A DNA stretch of 14,524 bases from an uncultured Oscillospiraceae bacterium. Lineage in GTDB: Bacteria > Bacillota > Clostridia > Oscillospirales > Acutalibacteraceae. Both the position numbers and the translations under genes were made by a program. The stretch covers positions 1 to 14,524 of the forward strand of contig URRG01000018.1 in the NCBI GenBank assembly GCA_900550095.1. Direction: 5' to 3'. Shown here piece by piece: positions 1 through 7,031 of this stretch. Numbering within the stretch: the first letter of the stretch is position 1; the number at the start of each line of letters is the position of its first letter. The notes beneath the pieces are model-generated. The model searched no databases, was not told the origin of the DNA, and saw only the letters and a program-made list of their open reading frames with translations.

Positions 1-438
1 CAGCCGCCCGGAACCAGCGCCCACGTCCAGAACAATTTTACCAGACAAATCTGTAAGCTCAAACAAGCGTTCTTTATTCCAGCCCCGGATAAAATCGCAT
101 TGCTTAGCCATAGCTTCGGGCGTTGTATACATTATGAAATCTTCAACGCTCAGCAAAGCATATTTTTCTGCCTCTCGGATTTGCTTCGGATCTGCCGGTA
201 AAGAGGCCCTTTCCGCCAGTTCATATATACATGCTGCACATTCTGGGCAGCGGTGTGCCAAATACCAACTGACGGCAGGATTTGCTTTCAGTGCGATTCC
301 CATACTTTTTTTCCATATGGTTTTATCGTTTCTCCAGCCCGCCCAATTCATCATAAGACGAATCTGAAACCGCTCTAAAAGAAGGAAGCTGTTGAATGAG
401 TATTTTTCTGGATCGATCCAATTTAAATCTAAAGACAT
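1..438 (-). CDS. Class I SAM-dependent methyltransferase, N-terminal part (cut by window edge)
   Basis: The leftward frame is open from 438 to the window edge, giving 146 codons with no stop. Near the end of the visible part is a methyltransferase motif I, VLDVGAGSGRL (residues 136-146), the glycine loop that binds S-adenosylmethionine in class I enzymes. The roughly 130 residues before it contain a Cys cluster (HRCPECAAC, Cys64, Cys67, Cys70) that could bind a metal; this is inference. The start at 438 is chosen because AGGAGG lies at 444-449 with a five-base gap. An in-frame ATG at 474 would add 12 residues, but its GGAGG is only two bases away. A near-consensus promoter and a short upstream ORF precede the gene, suggesting regulated expression. 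The substrate cannot be named: rRNA, small molecules and proteins all remain possible because the catalytic C-terminal part is missing. Confidence 0.85.
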   Translation of the reverse strand, partial: MSLDLNWIDPEKYSFNSFLLLERFQIRLMMNWAGWRNDKTIWKKSMGIALKANPAVSWYLAHRCPECAACIYELAERASLPADPKQIREAEKYALLSVEDFIMYTTPEAMAKQCDFIRGWNKERLFELTDLSGKIVLDVGAGSGRL

Positions 439-443
439 AAAAT

Positions 444-481
444 CCTCCTGTTTTTTGGAGGCTATGCTGAACATATCCTCC
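444..481 (-). promoter_or_regulatory. Mutually exclusive hairpins around the methyltransferase ribosome binding site
   Basis: On the minus strand, CCTCC (457-461) can pair with GGAGG upstream (477-481), with an extra ATG/CAT pairing (472-474 with 464-466). It can instead pair with GGAGG of the methyltransferase Shine-Dalgarno sequence (444-448) across an eight-base loop. Only one can form at a time, so occupancy of the upstream arm could decide whether the start at 438 is accessible. The pairings are seen directly; the switching role is inference. Confidence 0.4.
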
Positions 482-518
482 CTTGATATAGTTCTGTATA
501 TTTGACTGCATATTTCAT
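462..518 (-). CDS. Possible 18-residue leader peptide upstream of the methyltransferase
   Basis: The ORF encodes MKYAVKYTELYQGRICSA. It is preceded by AAAGGG (527-532) with an eight-base gap and lies in the 5' leader of the methyltransferase transcript. Its last codons overlap a GGAGG/CCTCC hairpin, and its stop lies 23 bases before the methyltransferase start. This layout resembles translation-attenuation leaders, but translation is not shown. It could equally be a chance ORF, because an in-frame methyltransferase start at 474 overlaps it. Confidence 0.35.
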   Translation of the reverse strand: MKYAVKYTELYQGRICSA

Positions 519-592
519 ACTTAACACCCTTTCTCTTAGCAATCTGTATCGTGCAGTGATCACATTTTTAATTAGTAGTACCGTACAATAGA

Positions 593-621
593 ATTATATA
601 TTGTGAAGTATAGAAAGTCAA
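593..621 (-). promoter_or_regulatory. SigA-type promoter of the methyltransferase
   Basis: On the minus strand, TTGACT (616-621) and TATAAT (593-598) are separated by 17 bases. Transcription would start near 586 and leave a leader of roughly 150 bases before the start at 438. The leader also contains an 8-base palindrome, GTGATCAC, near 556-563. Confidence 0.75.
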
Positions 622-792
622 TTTGACGCAATAAACATGTTGCGCAAAAAATAGAGCCTTTGGCTTTTTCTCACTAACTCCTTTTCAGAGTGTCCAGAAG
701 TGGGGGGATTCAAACCAGAATCTGCAAAATACGCAAGAATTTATGAATAAATTTAAAAGAAATCCTCTTGGGGGTTGAAGTTATTGCAGAAG
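622..792. other. Non-coding stretch between divergent genes
   Basis: No credible gene is visible. There is a small CGCAA/TTGCG hairpin near 627-644 and a four-base AGCC/GGCT hairpin flanked by T runs around 652-665. The latter is too short to call a terminator. The stretch is AT-rich and otherwise unexplained. Confidence 0.5.
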
Positions 793-840
793 TGTGATAA
801 GCTGTAACCAATTTGTTACAAATTGTAATCAATTTATTAC
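793..840 (+). promoter_or_regulatory. Phased WalR-type boxes upstream of the NlpC/P60 hydrolase
   Basis: TGTAAC (803-808) and TGTTAC (814-819) are five bases apart and fit TGTWAH-N5-TGTWAH exactly. TGTAAT (824-829) and TATTAC (835-840) form a second copy with one mismatch. A further near-match, TGTGAT, lies at 793-798. Starts at 793, 803, 814, 824 and 835 are spaced 10-11 bases, one helical turn. The WalR consensus comes from published Bacillus and Staphylococcus work; its application here is inference, supported by the cell-wall hydrolase downstream. The same bases can be read as two inverted repeats (803-820 and 823-842) centred 21 bases apart. Confidence 0.55.
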
Positions 841-924
841 AACTAAGATACGTTTCAGCAATGAATGAAGTTTTCAGTATAGAAATCAAGATGCGTAAGT
901 CTTTACTGTAGGAGGACGTTCAGC

Positions 925-2427
925 ATGAAAAAGAAGTTTACGGCCATGTCGCTTGTGATGGCCATCGTAATGTCTGTGTTTGCCTTTCAGTTCGGGGCTG
1001 TAGAGGCAGAGGCCGCAGGGAAGACGGGCGTGGGGCTTGCCGAACATGCTCTAAATTGCTATAACAGCGGTTGGCAGTATGAATATGGTTATGCAGGTCA
1101 AGTGGTTAACGGCGTGCATCTCAGCGACTGCTCCGGCATGATTTATGCATATACGGGAACGGCCCGCAGCAGCGGTTCACAGATTGCTTCTGCTTCTGCT
1201 TCCGGAAGCGTCTCCAGTATTCCCAGGATCCATGGCCTCGGCCTGTGGATGCAGGGGCATGTGGGCGTTTATGTAGGCGGTGGGATGGCTGTCGATTGCC
1301 GCAGTGATGCATATAATATTGTCTATGAAGGTGTTACACAGCATCGCTGGGTAAAATGGTATAAGGTTCCCGGAGTTTCTTATCCCACTACGGGCTGGGT
1401 CACGTTCCAGGGGGAAAAATATTATTATGAAAACGGGCAATATGTTGTGAATACTACAAAGACGATTGACGGCGTTTCCTATACCTTTGGATGGAACGGC
1501 AAGATCACCTCTTCCAATGGAAATCCTGTGGCCGGCGGAGGGCAGAGTTCTTCTGCTTCCAAGCCGAAGCCTTCCGGCAATTCCAATATCAGCGGAAACA
1601 AAACGAATACGCAGAAGCCTGCGTCCTCTCAGCCGAAGGCAGAGCCTACTTATACGAAGCTGGATTTAGGTTCCGAGGGCTCGGCTGTGTATAATCTGCA
1701 GCAACGGCTCTTTGACTTGGGCTATTATTACGATATGGTAAACAATTACTACGACGCCTTTATTCGAGATGCTGTTGCGGCATATCAGAAGGCCGCGGGG
1801 CTTGAGGAGACCGGTACGGCAGATGTGGAAACTCAAAAAAGCCTCTTTAAAGACGGCGCTAAAGAGAATCCTGACAAAGGCCGGCTTTATCCCGGCCTGC
1901 ACACAGGACTCGTGCGGATGATGCAGGAAAGGCTCGTTTCTCTGGGATATCTTTCCCCCGAGGTGGAACTTTCCAGCTATTACGGCGATGCGACAAAAGC
2001 GGCAGTGCTTGCGTATCAGAAAGAATCCGGCTTGAAAGAGGACGGCATAATGGACGCTGAGGCCTTAGAGGTCTTGTATTCTGATAAGGCTGTTGCGGCG
2101 CCGGTAAAGGAGGAACCGGCTGAATCTTCCGAGTCTTCTTCTGCTGCGGGTCCAGAACTTTCTTCCAAGCCGGAGAAATCGGATGTCACGATTCTGGAAG
2201 CCATGGTTCCTACCGCTTATGCGGCTGAGGTCGCGGAAACAGCGGATGCCGCCGGCAGCGGAAGCAACGCTGGAAACACCGTATTTGTGTTTGTTGCCGT
2301 CGTTTTTTGCGCGGGGCTGACAGGCGGTATTTTCTTCCTGCAGAGAAAGGGAGGGCTCCGGCCTGTGCTGGAAGCTGTTAAGGGCATGTTCCATTTTGAA
2401 AAGAGAGCTCATGCTAAAAAGAAATAA
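925..2427 (+). CDS. Secreted NlpC/P60 peptidoglycan hydrolase with two peptidoglycan-binding domains and a C-terminal membrane anchor
   Basis: This is a cell-wall peptidase of 500 residues. A signal peptide occupies about residues 1-31 (AEAEAA-type cleavage region). The NlpC/P60 domain follows, with the nucleophile Cys69 in SDCSGMIYAY and His112 in GHVGVYVG. The third catalytic position appears to be Asp124 rather than the more usual His. Residues 157-198 resemble a cell-wall-binding repeat (GW, YYYENG, GWNGKI). After a Ser/Pro/Lys linker come two PG_binding_1-type domains at about 245-310 and 322-388. A low-complexity stretch leads to a membrane helix at about 451-472 and a basic tail ending KKK. 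AGGAGG at 910-915 sets the start. Such enzymes cut stem peptides between D-Glu and a diamino acid, and the anchor should hold the enzyme on the outer face of the membrane. Putative WalR boxes lie upstream. The gene is monocistronic, ending at a strong terminator. Confidence 0.88.
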   Translation: MKKKFTAMSLVMAIVMSVFAFQFGAVEAEAAGKTGVGLAEHALNCYNSGWQYEYGYAGQVVNGVHLSDCSGMIYAYTGTARSSGSQIASASASGSVSSIPRIHGLGLWMQGHVGVYVGGGMAVDCRSDAYNIVYEGVTQHRWVKWYKVPGVSYPTTGWVTFQGEKYYYENGQYVVNTTKTIDGVSYTFGWNGKITSSNGNPVAGGGQSSSASKPKPSGNSNISGNKTNTQKPASSQPKAEPTYTKLDLGSEGSAVYNLQQRLFDLGYYYDMVNNYYDAFIRDAVAAYQKAAGLEETGTADVETQKSLFKDGAKENPDKGRLYPGLHTGLVRMMQERLVSLGYLSPEVELSSYYGDATKAAVLAYQKESGLKEDGIMDAEALEVLYSDKAVAAPVKEEPAESSESSSAAGPELSSKPEKSDVTILEAMVPTAYAAEVAETADAAGSGSNAGNTVFVFVAVVFCAGLTGGIFFLQRKGGLRPVLEAVKGMFHFEKRAHAKKK

Positions 2428-2458
2428 AGTATTTTTCATAGGTTAAGTAAATAAGGCG

Positions 2459-2498
2459 AACCGGAAAGGGCAGAGGTTCCTGCTTTTTCCGGTTTTTT
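2459..2498 (+). terminator. Intrinsic terminator after the NlpC/P60 gene
   Basis: A 15-base-pair stem (2459-2473 with 2480-2494, including two G-U pairs) closes a six-base loop. The T run 2493-2498 overlaps the end of the stem. It isolates the hydrolase gene from the pot operon. Confidence 0.9.
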
Positions 2499-2623
2499 GT
2501 ATGTTTTCGATAGAATAAAGATGGTGAAAATACGAGAATATCAGAGAAAATCAGAGGATTTCCAGGCTCTTTTTAAAATAAACATAAAATTTATCGAAAA
2601 AACAAGAAATATTCAAAAATATA

Positions 2624-2652
2624 TTGACAAATGAAGGATTAACCTCTATATT
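2624..2652 (+). promoter_or_regulatory. SigA-type promoter of the potABCD operon
   Basis: A consensus TTGACA (2624-2629) and TATATT (2647-2652) are separated by exactly 17 bases. Transcription should begin near 2659, giving a leader of about 178 bases before potA. The upstream 100 bases are strongly AT-rich. Confidence 0.8.
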
Positions 2653-2699
2653 TAAGTCGTTGCGTTTGCATCTAACTAAAAATGGCTTCGTTTTATTGC

Positions 2700-2836
2700 C
2701 GCGCCTTTTCGGGCTGCGAAAAATCCTTTGCGGAGGGCAATGAGAATGGCGAAGCTGGGTTGGCGTTAAACTTGCAGGCGGCCCTTAGCCGCTGGGGTTC
2801 CGGCGTAACTACTTTACCGCAAAGGGGATGCATGAA
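2700..2836 (+). promoter_or_regulatory. Structured 5' leader of potA that can sequester the ribosome binding site (riboswitch-like, class unknown)
   Basis: CCTTTGCGG (2725-2733) is exactly complementary to CCGCAAAGG (2817-2825), a nine-pair closing stem P1. Its 3' strand includes most of the potA Shine-Dalgarno AAAGGGG (2821-2827). Stacked directly on its 5' strand, AGGGC (2734-2738) pairs with GCCCT (2781-2785) as P2. CGCTGG (2790-2795) pairs with CCGGCG (2800-2805) as P3. Together these make a three-way junction with an 11-base joining strand (2806-2816). Within P2, GC-AAG (2749-2754) can pair with CTTGC (2771-2775). P3 competes with an alternative hairpin, GCGGC (2778-2782) with GCCGC (2788-2792). 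A separate hairpin precedes the element (2700-2718). I do not recognise a known riboswitch consensus. Translational control of potA is inference. Confidence 0.5.
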
Positions 2837-3973
2837 ATGGGAGAAACTTCCATAATCCGTTTGAAAAACATCACTGTATCGTTTGACGGGGAGCAGGTGC
2901 TGAAAAATTTGAATCTCAGCATCCGCGACGGCGAATTTGTAACGCTGCTTGGTCCATCGGGCTGTGGAAAAACCACAACTCTGAGAATCATCGGCGGCTT
3001 CGTCAAACCGGATGCCGGCGATGTTTTTTTTAATGGAAAAAAAATCAACGACCTTCCGCCGCATAAAAGGGAGGTAAACACCATTTTTCAGAAATACGCG
3101 CTGTTCCCGCATCTCAATGTGTATGACAACGTGGCTTTCGGAATGCGTGTGCACAGGAAAAGTGAAAAACAGGTAGAACAAACCGTCCGTGAAATGCTGG
3201 CAATGGTGAATTTGAGCGGCTTTGCCAACCGGAACGTAAATTCCCTTTCCGGTGGGCAGCAGCAGCGCGTAGCGATTGCCCGGGCTTTGGCCAACGATCC
3301 AAAAATCCTTCTTTTGGATGAACCTCTTGGCGCACTGGATCTGAAGCTCCGCAAGGATATGCAGGTTGAGCTGAAAAAGATACAGAAGGCTACGGGAATC
3401 ACCTTCATCTTTGTAACGCATGACCAGGAAGAAGCCCTTTCTATGAGCGATACGGTCGTCGTCATGGATAACGGTGAGATTCAGCAGATCGGTACGCCCG
3501 AAGATATATACAATGAGCCTGCCAACGCGTTTGTGGCTGATTTCATCGGGGAAAGCAATATTCTGGACGGTGTCATGCTGGAAGATTATCTCTGTTCCTT
3601 CGCAGGAAAGAAATTTCGCTGTGTAGATGCAGGCTTTCAGAAGAACGAAAGTGTGGACGTGGTGATCCTCCCTGAGGATATAGACGTAGTGGAGGCTAAT
3701 TCTACATATCTTACTGGAGTCGTAACGAATGTTACCTTCAAAGGCGTCCATTTTGAGATCATCGTAGATGTAGAGGATTTCAAATGGATGGTCCAGTCCA
3801 CAGATTACCAGCCTGTAGGAGCGAAAATAGGGCTTCGCATCCAGCCTGAGGATATCCATATTATGAAAAAGTCCGTCTATTCCGGGACATTCGGCGATTA
3901 CAGCACCTTCAGCGACGAGATGGAGGAAGATGCTGCAAAGGAAGAGGAGGCGGAAAGAGAGGATGAAGTCTAA
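2837..3973 (+). CDS. potA: Spermidine/putrescine ABC transporter ATP-binding protein PotA
   Basis: This is the ATPase of a polyamine importer, acting at the cytoplasmic face of the membrane. All nucleotide-binding motifs are present: Walker A GPSGCGKTTT (39-48), Q-loop FQKYALFPH (84-92), signature LSGGQQQRVAIARAL (137-151), Walker B ILLLDEP (157-163), and the switch His195 in FVTHDQEEALSMSD. The C-terminal third (about 240-345) is the TOBE-type regulatory domain of this transporter class. An acidic tail ends the 378-residue protein. ATG 2837 is preferred to the in-frame ATG 2828, because AAAGGGG (2821-2827) touches 2828 but lies nine bases from 2837. The gene overlaps potB by 11 bases. The Shine-Dalgarno sequence lies in a leader stem, so translation may be controlled. 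Substrate identity rests on PotD, since ATPases of this class serve several transporters. Confidence 0.93.
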   Translation: MGETSIIRLKNITVSFDGEQVLKNLNLSIRDGEFVTLLGPSGCGKTTTLRIIGGFVKPDAGDVFFNGKKINDLPPHKREVNTIFQKYALFPHLNVYDNVAFGMRVHRKSEKQVEQTVREMLAMVNLSGFANRNVNSLSGGQQQRVAIARALANDPKILLLDEPLGALDLKLRKDMQVELKKIQKATGITFIFVTHDQEEALSMSDTVVVMDNGEIQQIGTPEDIYNEPANAFVADFIGESNILDGVMLEDYLCSFAGKKFRCVDAGFQKNESVDVVILPEDIDVVEANSTYLTGVVTNVTFKGVHFEIIVDVEDFKWMVQSTDYQPVGAKIGLRIQPEDIHIMKKSVYSGTFGDYSTFSDEMEEDAAKEEEAEREDEV

Positions 3974-4784
3974 GGCTATATCGGCTCCATACATCGTATG
4001 GATGTGTATTTTTATCATTGTGCCCCTCCTTCTGGTGGCATATTTTGCGTTTACAGACAGCACAGGGGCCTTCACTCTGGAGAATATCATTCAAGTGGGG
4101 CAGTATTCGGATGTATTTCTTCGTTCCATCTGGATGGGGGCTCTGGCTACGCTCTTTTCCCTGCTGCTGGGGTATCCGTTGGCTTATATCATTTCCAGAA
4201 GCAATCTGCGCCGCCAAAGTGTGCTGATCATGCTGGTGATGCTCCCTATGTGGATGAATTTCCTTCTGAGGACCTACGCCTGGATGACTCTGTTGGAAGA
4301 CAACGGTATGATCAATAACTTTCTGGCGGCTTTGGGGCTTCCCCGGCTGCACATGATCAATACGGCGGGAGCTGTGGTCTTCGGTATGGTATACGATTAC
4401 CTTCCCTTTATGATCCTGCCTCTGTATACGGTGCTAATGAAAATTGACCGATCCATCATTGAAGCGGCCCAGGATTTAGGAGCTAACAGCCGCAAGGTGT
4501 ATTTGAAGGTGACGGTCCCCATGAGTATGCCTGGGATCATTTCAGGCGTTACCATGGTGTTTGTTCCGGCTGTCAGCACATTTATCATTTCCAAAATGCT
4601 GGGCGGTGGTTCCAACCTTCTGATCGGCGATCTGATCGATATGCAGTTTTTAGGTAACGCTTATAATCCCTATCTTGGTTCCGCCATCTCTTTGGTGCTG
4701 ATGGTCCTGATTTTGATCTGTATGGGTATTATGAACCAGTTTGACGAAGACGGTGGCAGTACAGAAGGAGGGAAGATACTGTGA
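3963..4784 (+). CDS. potB: Spermidine/putrescine ABC transporter permease PotB
   Basis: This 273-residue permease forms half of the membrane channel of the polyamine importer. Six or so hydrophobic segments are visible, from about residue 8 to the helix near 238-256. The EAA loop that docks on PotA is at 167-191 (EAAQDLGANSRKVYLKV). The length is normal for PotB. ATG 3963 is chosen because it follows GGAAAGAGAGG and has the typical short cytoplasmic lead before the first helix. An earlier in-frame ATG at 3930 would add a basic 11-residue tail without a good ribosome site. The start lies inside the end of potA (11-base overlap), and the stop overlaps the potC start, so translation of the three genes is probably coupled. 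Confidence 0.93.
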   Translation: MKSKAISAPYIVWMCIFIIVPLLLVAYFAFTDSTGAFTLENIIQVGQYSDVFLRSIWMGALATLFSLLLGYPLAYIISRSNLRRQSVLIMLVMLPMWMNFLLRTYAWMTLLEDNGMINNFLAALGLPRLHMINTAGAVVFGMVYDYLPFMILPLYTVLMKIDRSIIEAAQDLGANSRKVYLKVTVPMSMPGIISGVTMVFVPAVSTFIISKMLGGGSNLLIGDLIDMQFLGNAYNPYLGSAISLVLMVLILICMGIMNQFDEDGGSTEGGKIL

Positions 4785-5599
4785 AGAAGACGCTTTCCAG
4801 GATATACATGGCGCTGATTTTTGTGTTTCTGTATGCACCCATTGTGATTCTGATTCTTTTTTCCTTTAACGATTCCGATACGAAGAGCCGTGCGGTGTGG
4901 TCCGGTTTTTCCCTGCGGTGGTATCAGAAGCTTTTCAGCAACACAGAGCTTCTGAACGCTCTGCGCAATACGGTTGTTATTGCGATTATAGCGGCTGTTG
5001 CAGCTACCATTCTGGGTACTGCGGCGGCAATCGGAATCAACAGTATGAAAAAATGGCCTAAGCGTTTTGTTATGAACGTAGGGAACCTGCCTATGGTGAA
5101 CCCGGAGATCGTGACAGGTATTTCTCTTCTGCTTCTGTTTGTGTTCGGAGCCCGGCTCCTCCATGTGGAGCTGGGGATCTTTTCCGTGATCCTGGCCCAT
5201 ATTACCTTCTGTCTGCCCTATGTGATCCTCTCTGTGATGCCTAAACTGCGGCAGATGGATAATTCTCTTTATGAGGCCGCCCAGGATCTGGGCTGCACGC
5301 CTGTCCGATCTTTCTTTAAAGTCGTATTTCCGGAGATTCTGCCCGGCATCATCACGGGAGCTGTTATGGCCTTCACCCTATCCATAGATGATTTTGTGAT
5401 CAGTTATTTCACAAGCGGGACAACGCAGACGCTGCCGGTGTATATCTACTCCATGACACGCAAGCGAGTCAGCCCGGAAATCAACGCTCTTTCTACGCTG
5501 CTGTTTGGCACGATCCTCGTGCTTCTTCTGATTATCAATTTCAGCAAAAAGAAGAGCGGAGACACTGGAAATGCCAAAGAAACAGCGCGAGCGAGGTAG
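4781..5599 (+). CDS. potC: Spermidine/putrescine ABC transporter permease PotC
   Basis: This is the second permease of the polyamine importer, 272 residues with about six membrane helices. Its EAA loop is at 165-193 (EAAQDLGCTPVRSFFKVVFP). The conserved SIDDFVISYF segment (201-210) is typical of PotC. It starts with GTG at 4781, preceded by AAGGAGG (4765-4771). The GTGA overlap with the potB stop indicates translational coupling. The end of the gene carries the potD ribosome site, since GAGGTAG spans the potC stop. It acts as a heterodimer with PotB, energised by PotA. Confidence 0.93.
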   Translation: MKKTLSRIYMALIFVFLYAPIVILILFSFNDSDTKSRAVWSGFSLRWYQKLFSNTELLNALRNTVVIAIIAAVAATILGTAAAIGINSMKKWPKRFVMNVGNLPMVNPEIVTGISLLLLFVFGARLLHVELGIFSVILAHITFCLPYVILSVMPKLRQMDNSLYEAAQDLGCTPVRSFFKVVFPEILPGIITGAVMAFTLSIDDFVISYFTSGTTQTLPVYIYSMTRKRVSPEINALSTLLFGTILVLLLIINFSKKKSGDTGNAKETARAR

Positions 5600-5603
5600 A
5601 TAC

Positions 5604-6806
5604 ATGAAAAAAATACTTTCTTTATTTTTGTGCGGCCTGTTCCTTTGTTCTTCCTTTTCTCTCTCCGCATCGGCCGAGGGCTTGGAGGAAGAGGAGGCCG
5701 CGCCGGATACCGGAGTGACCATCAACGTGTATAACTGGGGGGAATATATCTCTGACGGTTCAGACGGAACGCTGAATGTGAATCAGGAATTCACCAGGCG
5801 GACAGGTATCAAGGTCAATTATACGACCTTTGACACAAACGAATCCTTGTATTCTAAGCTTGTAAGCGGCGGCGCCAGCTATGACGTTATATTTCCGTCG
5901 GATTATATGATCGCCCGGATGATCGAGGAAGGAATGCTTCAGAAGCTGAATTTTTCCAATATCCCCAATTATGAATATATAGACGAAGAATACAGGAATC
6001 TGGTGTACGATCCGCAAAATGAGTATTCTGTACCTTATACGTGGGGCGTGGTGGGTATTTTTTACAATAAAAACTATATCAAAGAAGCCCCTACCAGCTG
6101 GGAAATTCTGTGGGACGACCAATATCAGGGCAAAATTCTGATGTTTGACAATCCCCGGGATGCTTTCGGTATTGCGCAAAAAAGGCTGGGATATTCCTTC
6201 AACAGCACAGATATGACCGAATGGCAGGAAGCTGCGGAGCTTCTCAAGGAGCAGAAGCCTCTGGTGCAGGCGTACGTAATGGATCAGATTTTTGATAAAA
6301 TGGAGATCGGCGAAGCATGGCTGGCCCCGTATTATGCGGGAGACGCCGCTATTCTGGTGGAAGAGAACGATTCTATCGGTTTTTCCATCCCCACAGAGGA
6401 AGGGACGAATTTCTTTGTGGATGCCATGTGCATTCCCGAAGGAGCCCCGCATAAGGCGGAAGCGGAAGCATATATCAATTTCCTCTGCGACCCTGAAATC
6501 GCTGCGGCCAATATGGAGTATGTAGGGTATTCCACGCCGGAGAGCGCCGCAAAGGAGCTGATGGATGAGGAGATAACCAGCAATCCCATTTACTACCCTC
6601 CGGAGGAAATCATAGAAAAATCGGAGGTATTTCTTTCTCTTCCTTCCGATATTAATGAGAAAATCGATAAGCTGTGGATCGAGGTCAAAATGGGGTCTTC
6701 CGGAAGCACGTATACACTGATTGCGGTGCTGGTCGGTTTTTTGCTTTTGTATATCGTGATAGTTCTTTATAAAACTATGAAACGAAAGCGGATGAACCGA
6801 TGCTGA
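5604..6806 (+). CDS. potD: Polyamine-binding protein PotD with a C-terminal membrane anchor
   Basis: This is the extracellular receptor that captures spermidine or putrescine and delivers it to PotBC. ATG 5604 follows GAGGTAG by about six bases; an in-frame ATG at 5571 inside potC has no ribosome site. The 400-residue protein begins with a signal peptide (1-25, SASA before EG). The mature part matches the PotD fold: VYNWGEYIS (42-50), with aromatic Trp45 and Tyr48; SKLVSGGASYDVIFPSDYM (84-102); VPYTWGVVGIFYNK (143-156); and WLAPYYAGDAAIL (239-251). These carry the aromatic and acidic residues that usually line the polyamine pocket. A hydrophobic helix at about 370-389 and a basic KRKRMNR tail follow. 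No convincing lipobox is present, so the protein seems anchored at its C-terminus, unlike the usual lipoprotein form. It is the last gene of the operon. Confidence 0.92.
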   Translation: MKKILSLFLCGLFLCSSFSLSASAEGLEEEEAAPDTGVTINVYNWGEYISDGSDGTLNVNQEFTRRTGIKVNYTTFDTNESLYSKLVSGGASYDVIFPSDYMIARMIEEGMLQKLNFSNIPNYEYIDEEYRNLVYDPQNEYSVPYTWGVVGIFYNKNYIKEAPTSWEILWDDQYQGKILMFDNPRDAFGIAQKRLGYSFNSTDMTEWQEAAELLKEQKPLVQAYVMDQIFDKMEIGEAWLAPYYAGDAAILVEENDSIGFSIPTEEGTNFFVDAMCIPEGAPHKAEAEAYINFLCDPEIAAANMEYVGYSTPESAAKELMDEEITSNPIYYPPEEIIEKSEVFLSLPSDINEKIDKLWIEVKMGSSGSTYTLIAVLVGFLLLYIVIVLYKTMKRKRMNRC

Positions 6807-6820
6807 CCGAGAGTGAAAAG

Positions 6821-6852
6821 GCTGCTCTGTTAAAAACAGAGCAGCTTTTTTT
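6821..6852 (+). terminator. Intrinsic terminator of the potABCD operon
   Basis: A perfect 11-base-pair stem, GCTGCTCTGTT (6821-6831) with AACAGAGCAGC (6835-6845), has a three-base loop and is followed by seven T residues. It lies 14 bases after the potD stop. Confidence 0.95.
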
Positions 6853-7031
6853 ACAATTTTTTAAAGATTAGCTTCCAGCATTATTTGTTTCCGAAATTGG
6901 GAATAGTTTCTGAAAGCTCGTTTTTCCTGAATTACGTCAAAGGCCTTCCAGATTGTGACGGTATATCGAATAACTGACATTATATTTTTATCCGGGAAGG
7001 CAAAAGTAAAGTAGGAAAGGAGGTGATTCCA

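Noticed and set aside
650..670. Small AGCC/GGCT hairpin with T runs on both sides
   Set aside because: A four-pair stem is too weak for an intrinsic terminator, and no gene end lies nearby.
695..720. tRNA T-arm-like GGATTCAAACC
   Set aside because: No acceptor stem, anticodon arm or D-arm can be built around it.
2590..2600. TATCGAA-like 0A box upstream of the pot promoter
   Set aside because: One mismatch from the core in very AT-rich DNA; too likely by chance.
2693..4090. Long minus-strand open frame (about 465 codons) opposite potA and its leader
   Set aside because: It lies antisense to an unmistakable potA with all ATPase motifs; its product is Cys/His-rich with no recognisable domain, as expected of a shadow frame.
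6960..6985. Possible SigF/SigG promoter (CATTATA at 6978-6984) before spoIVB
   Set aside because: The -10-like sequence is fair, but no matching -35 is present at the right spacing.
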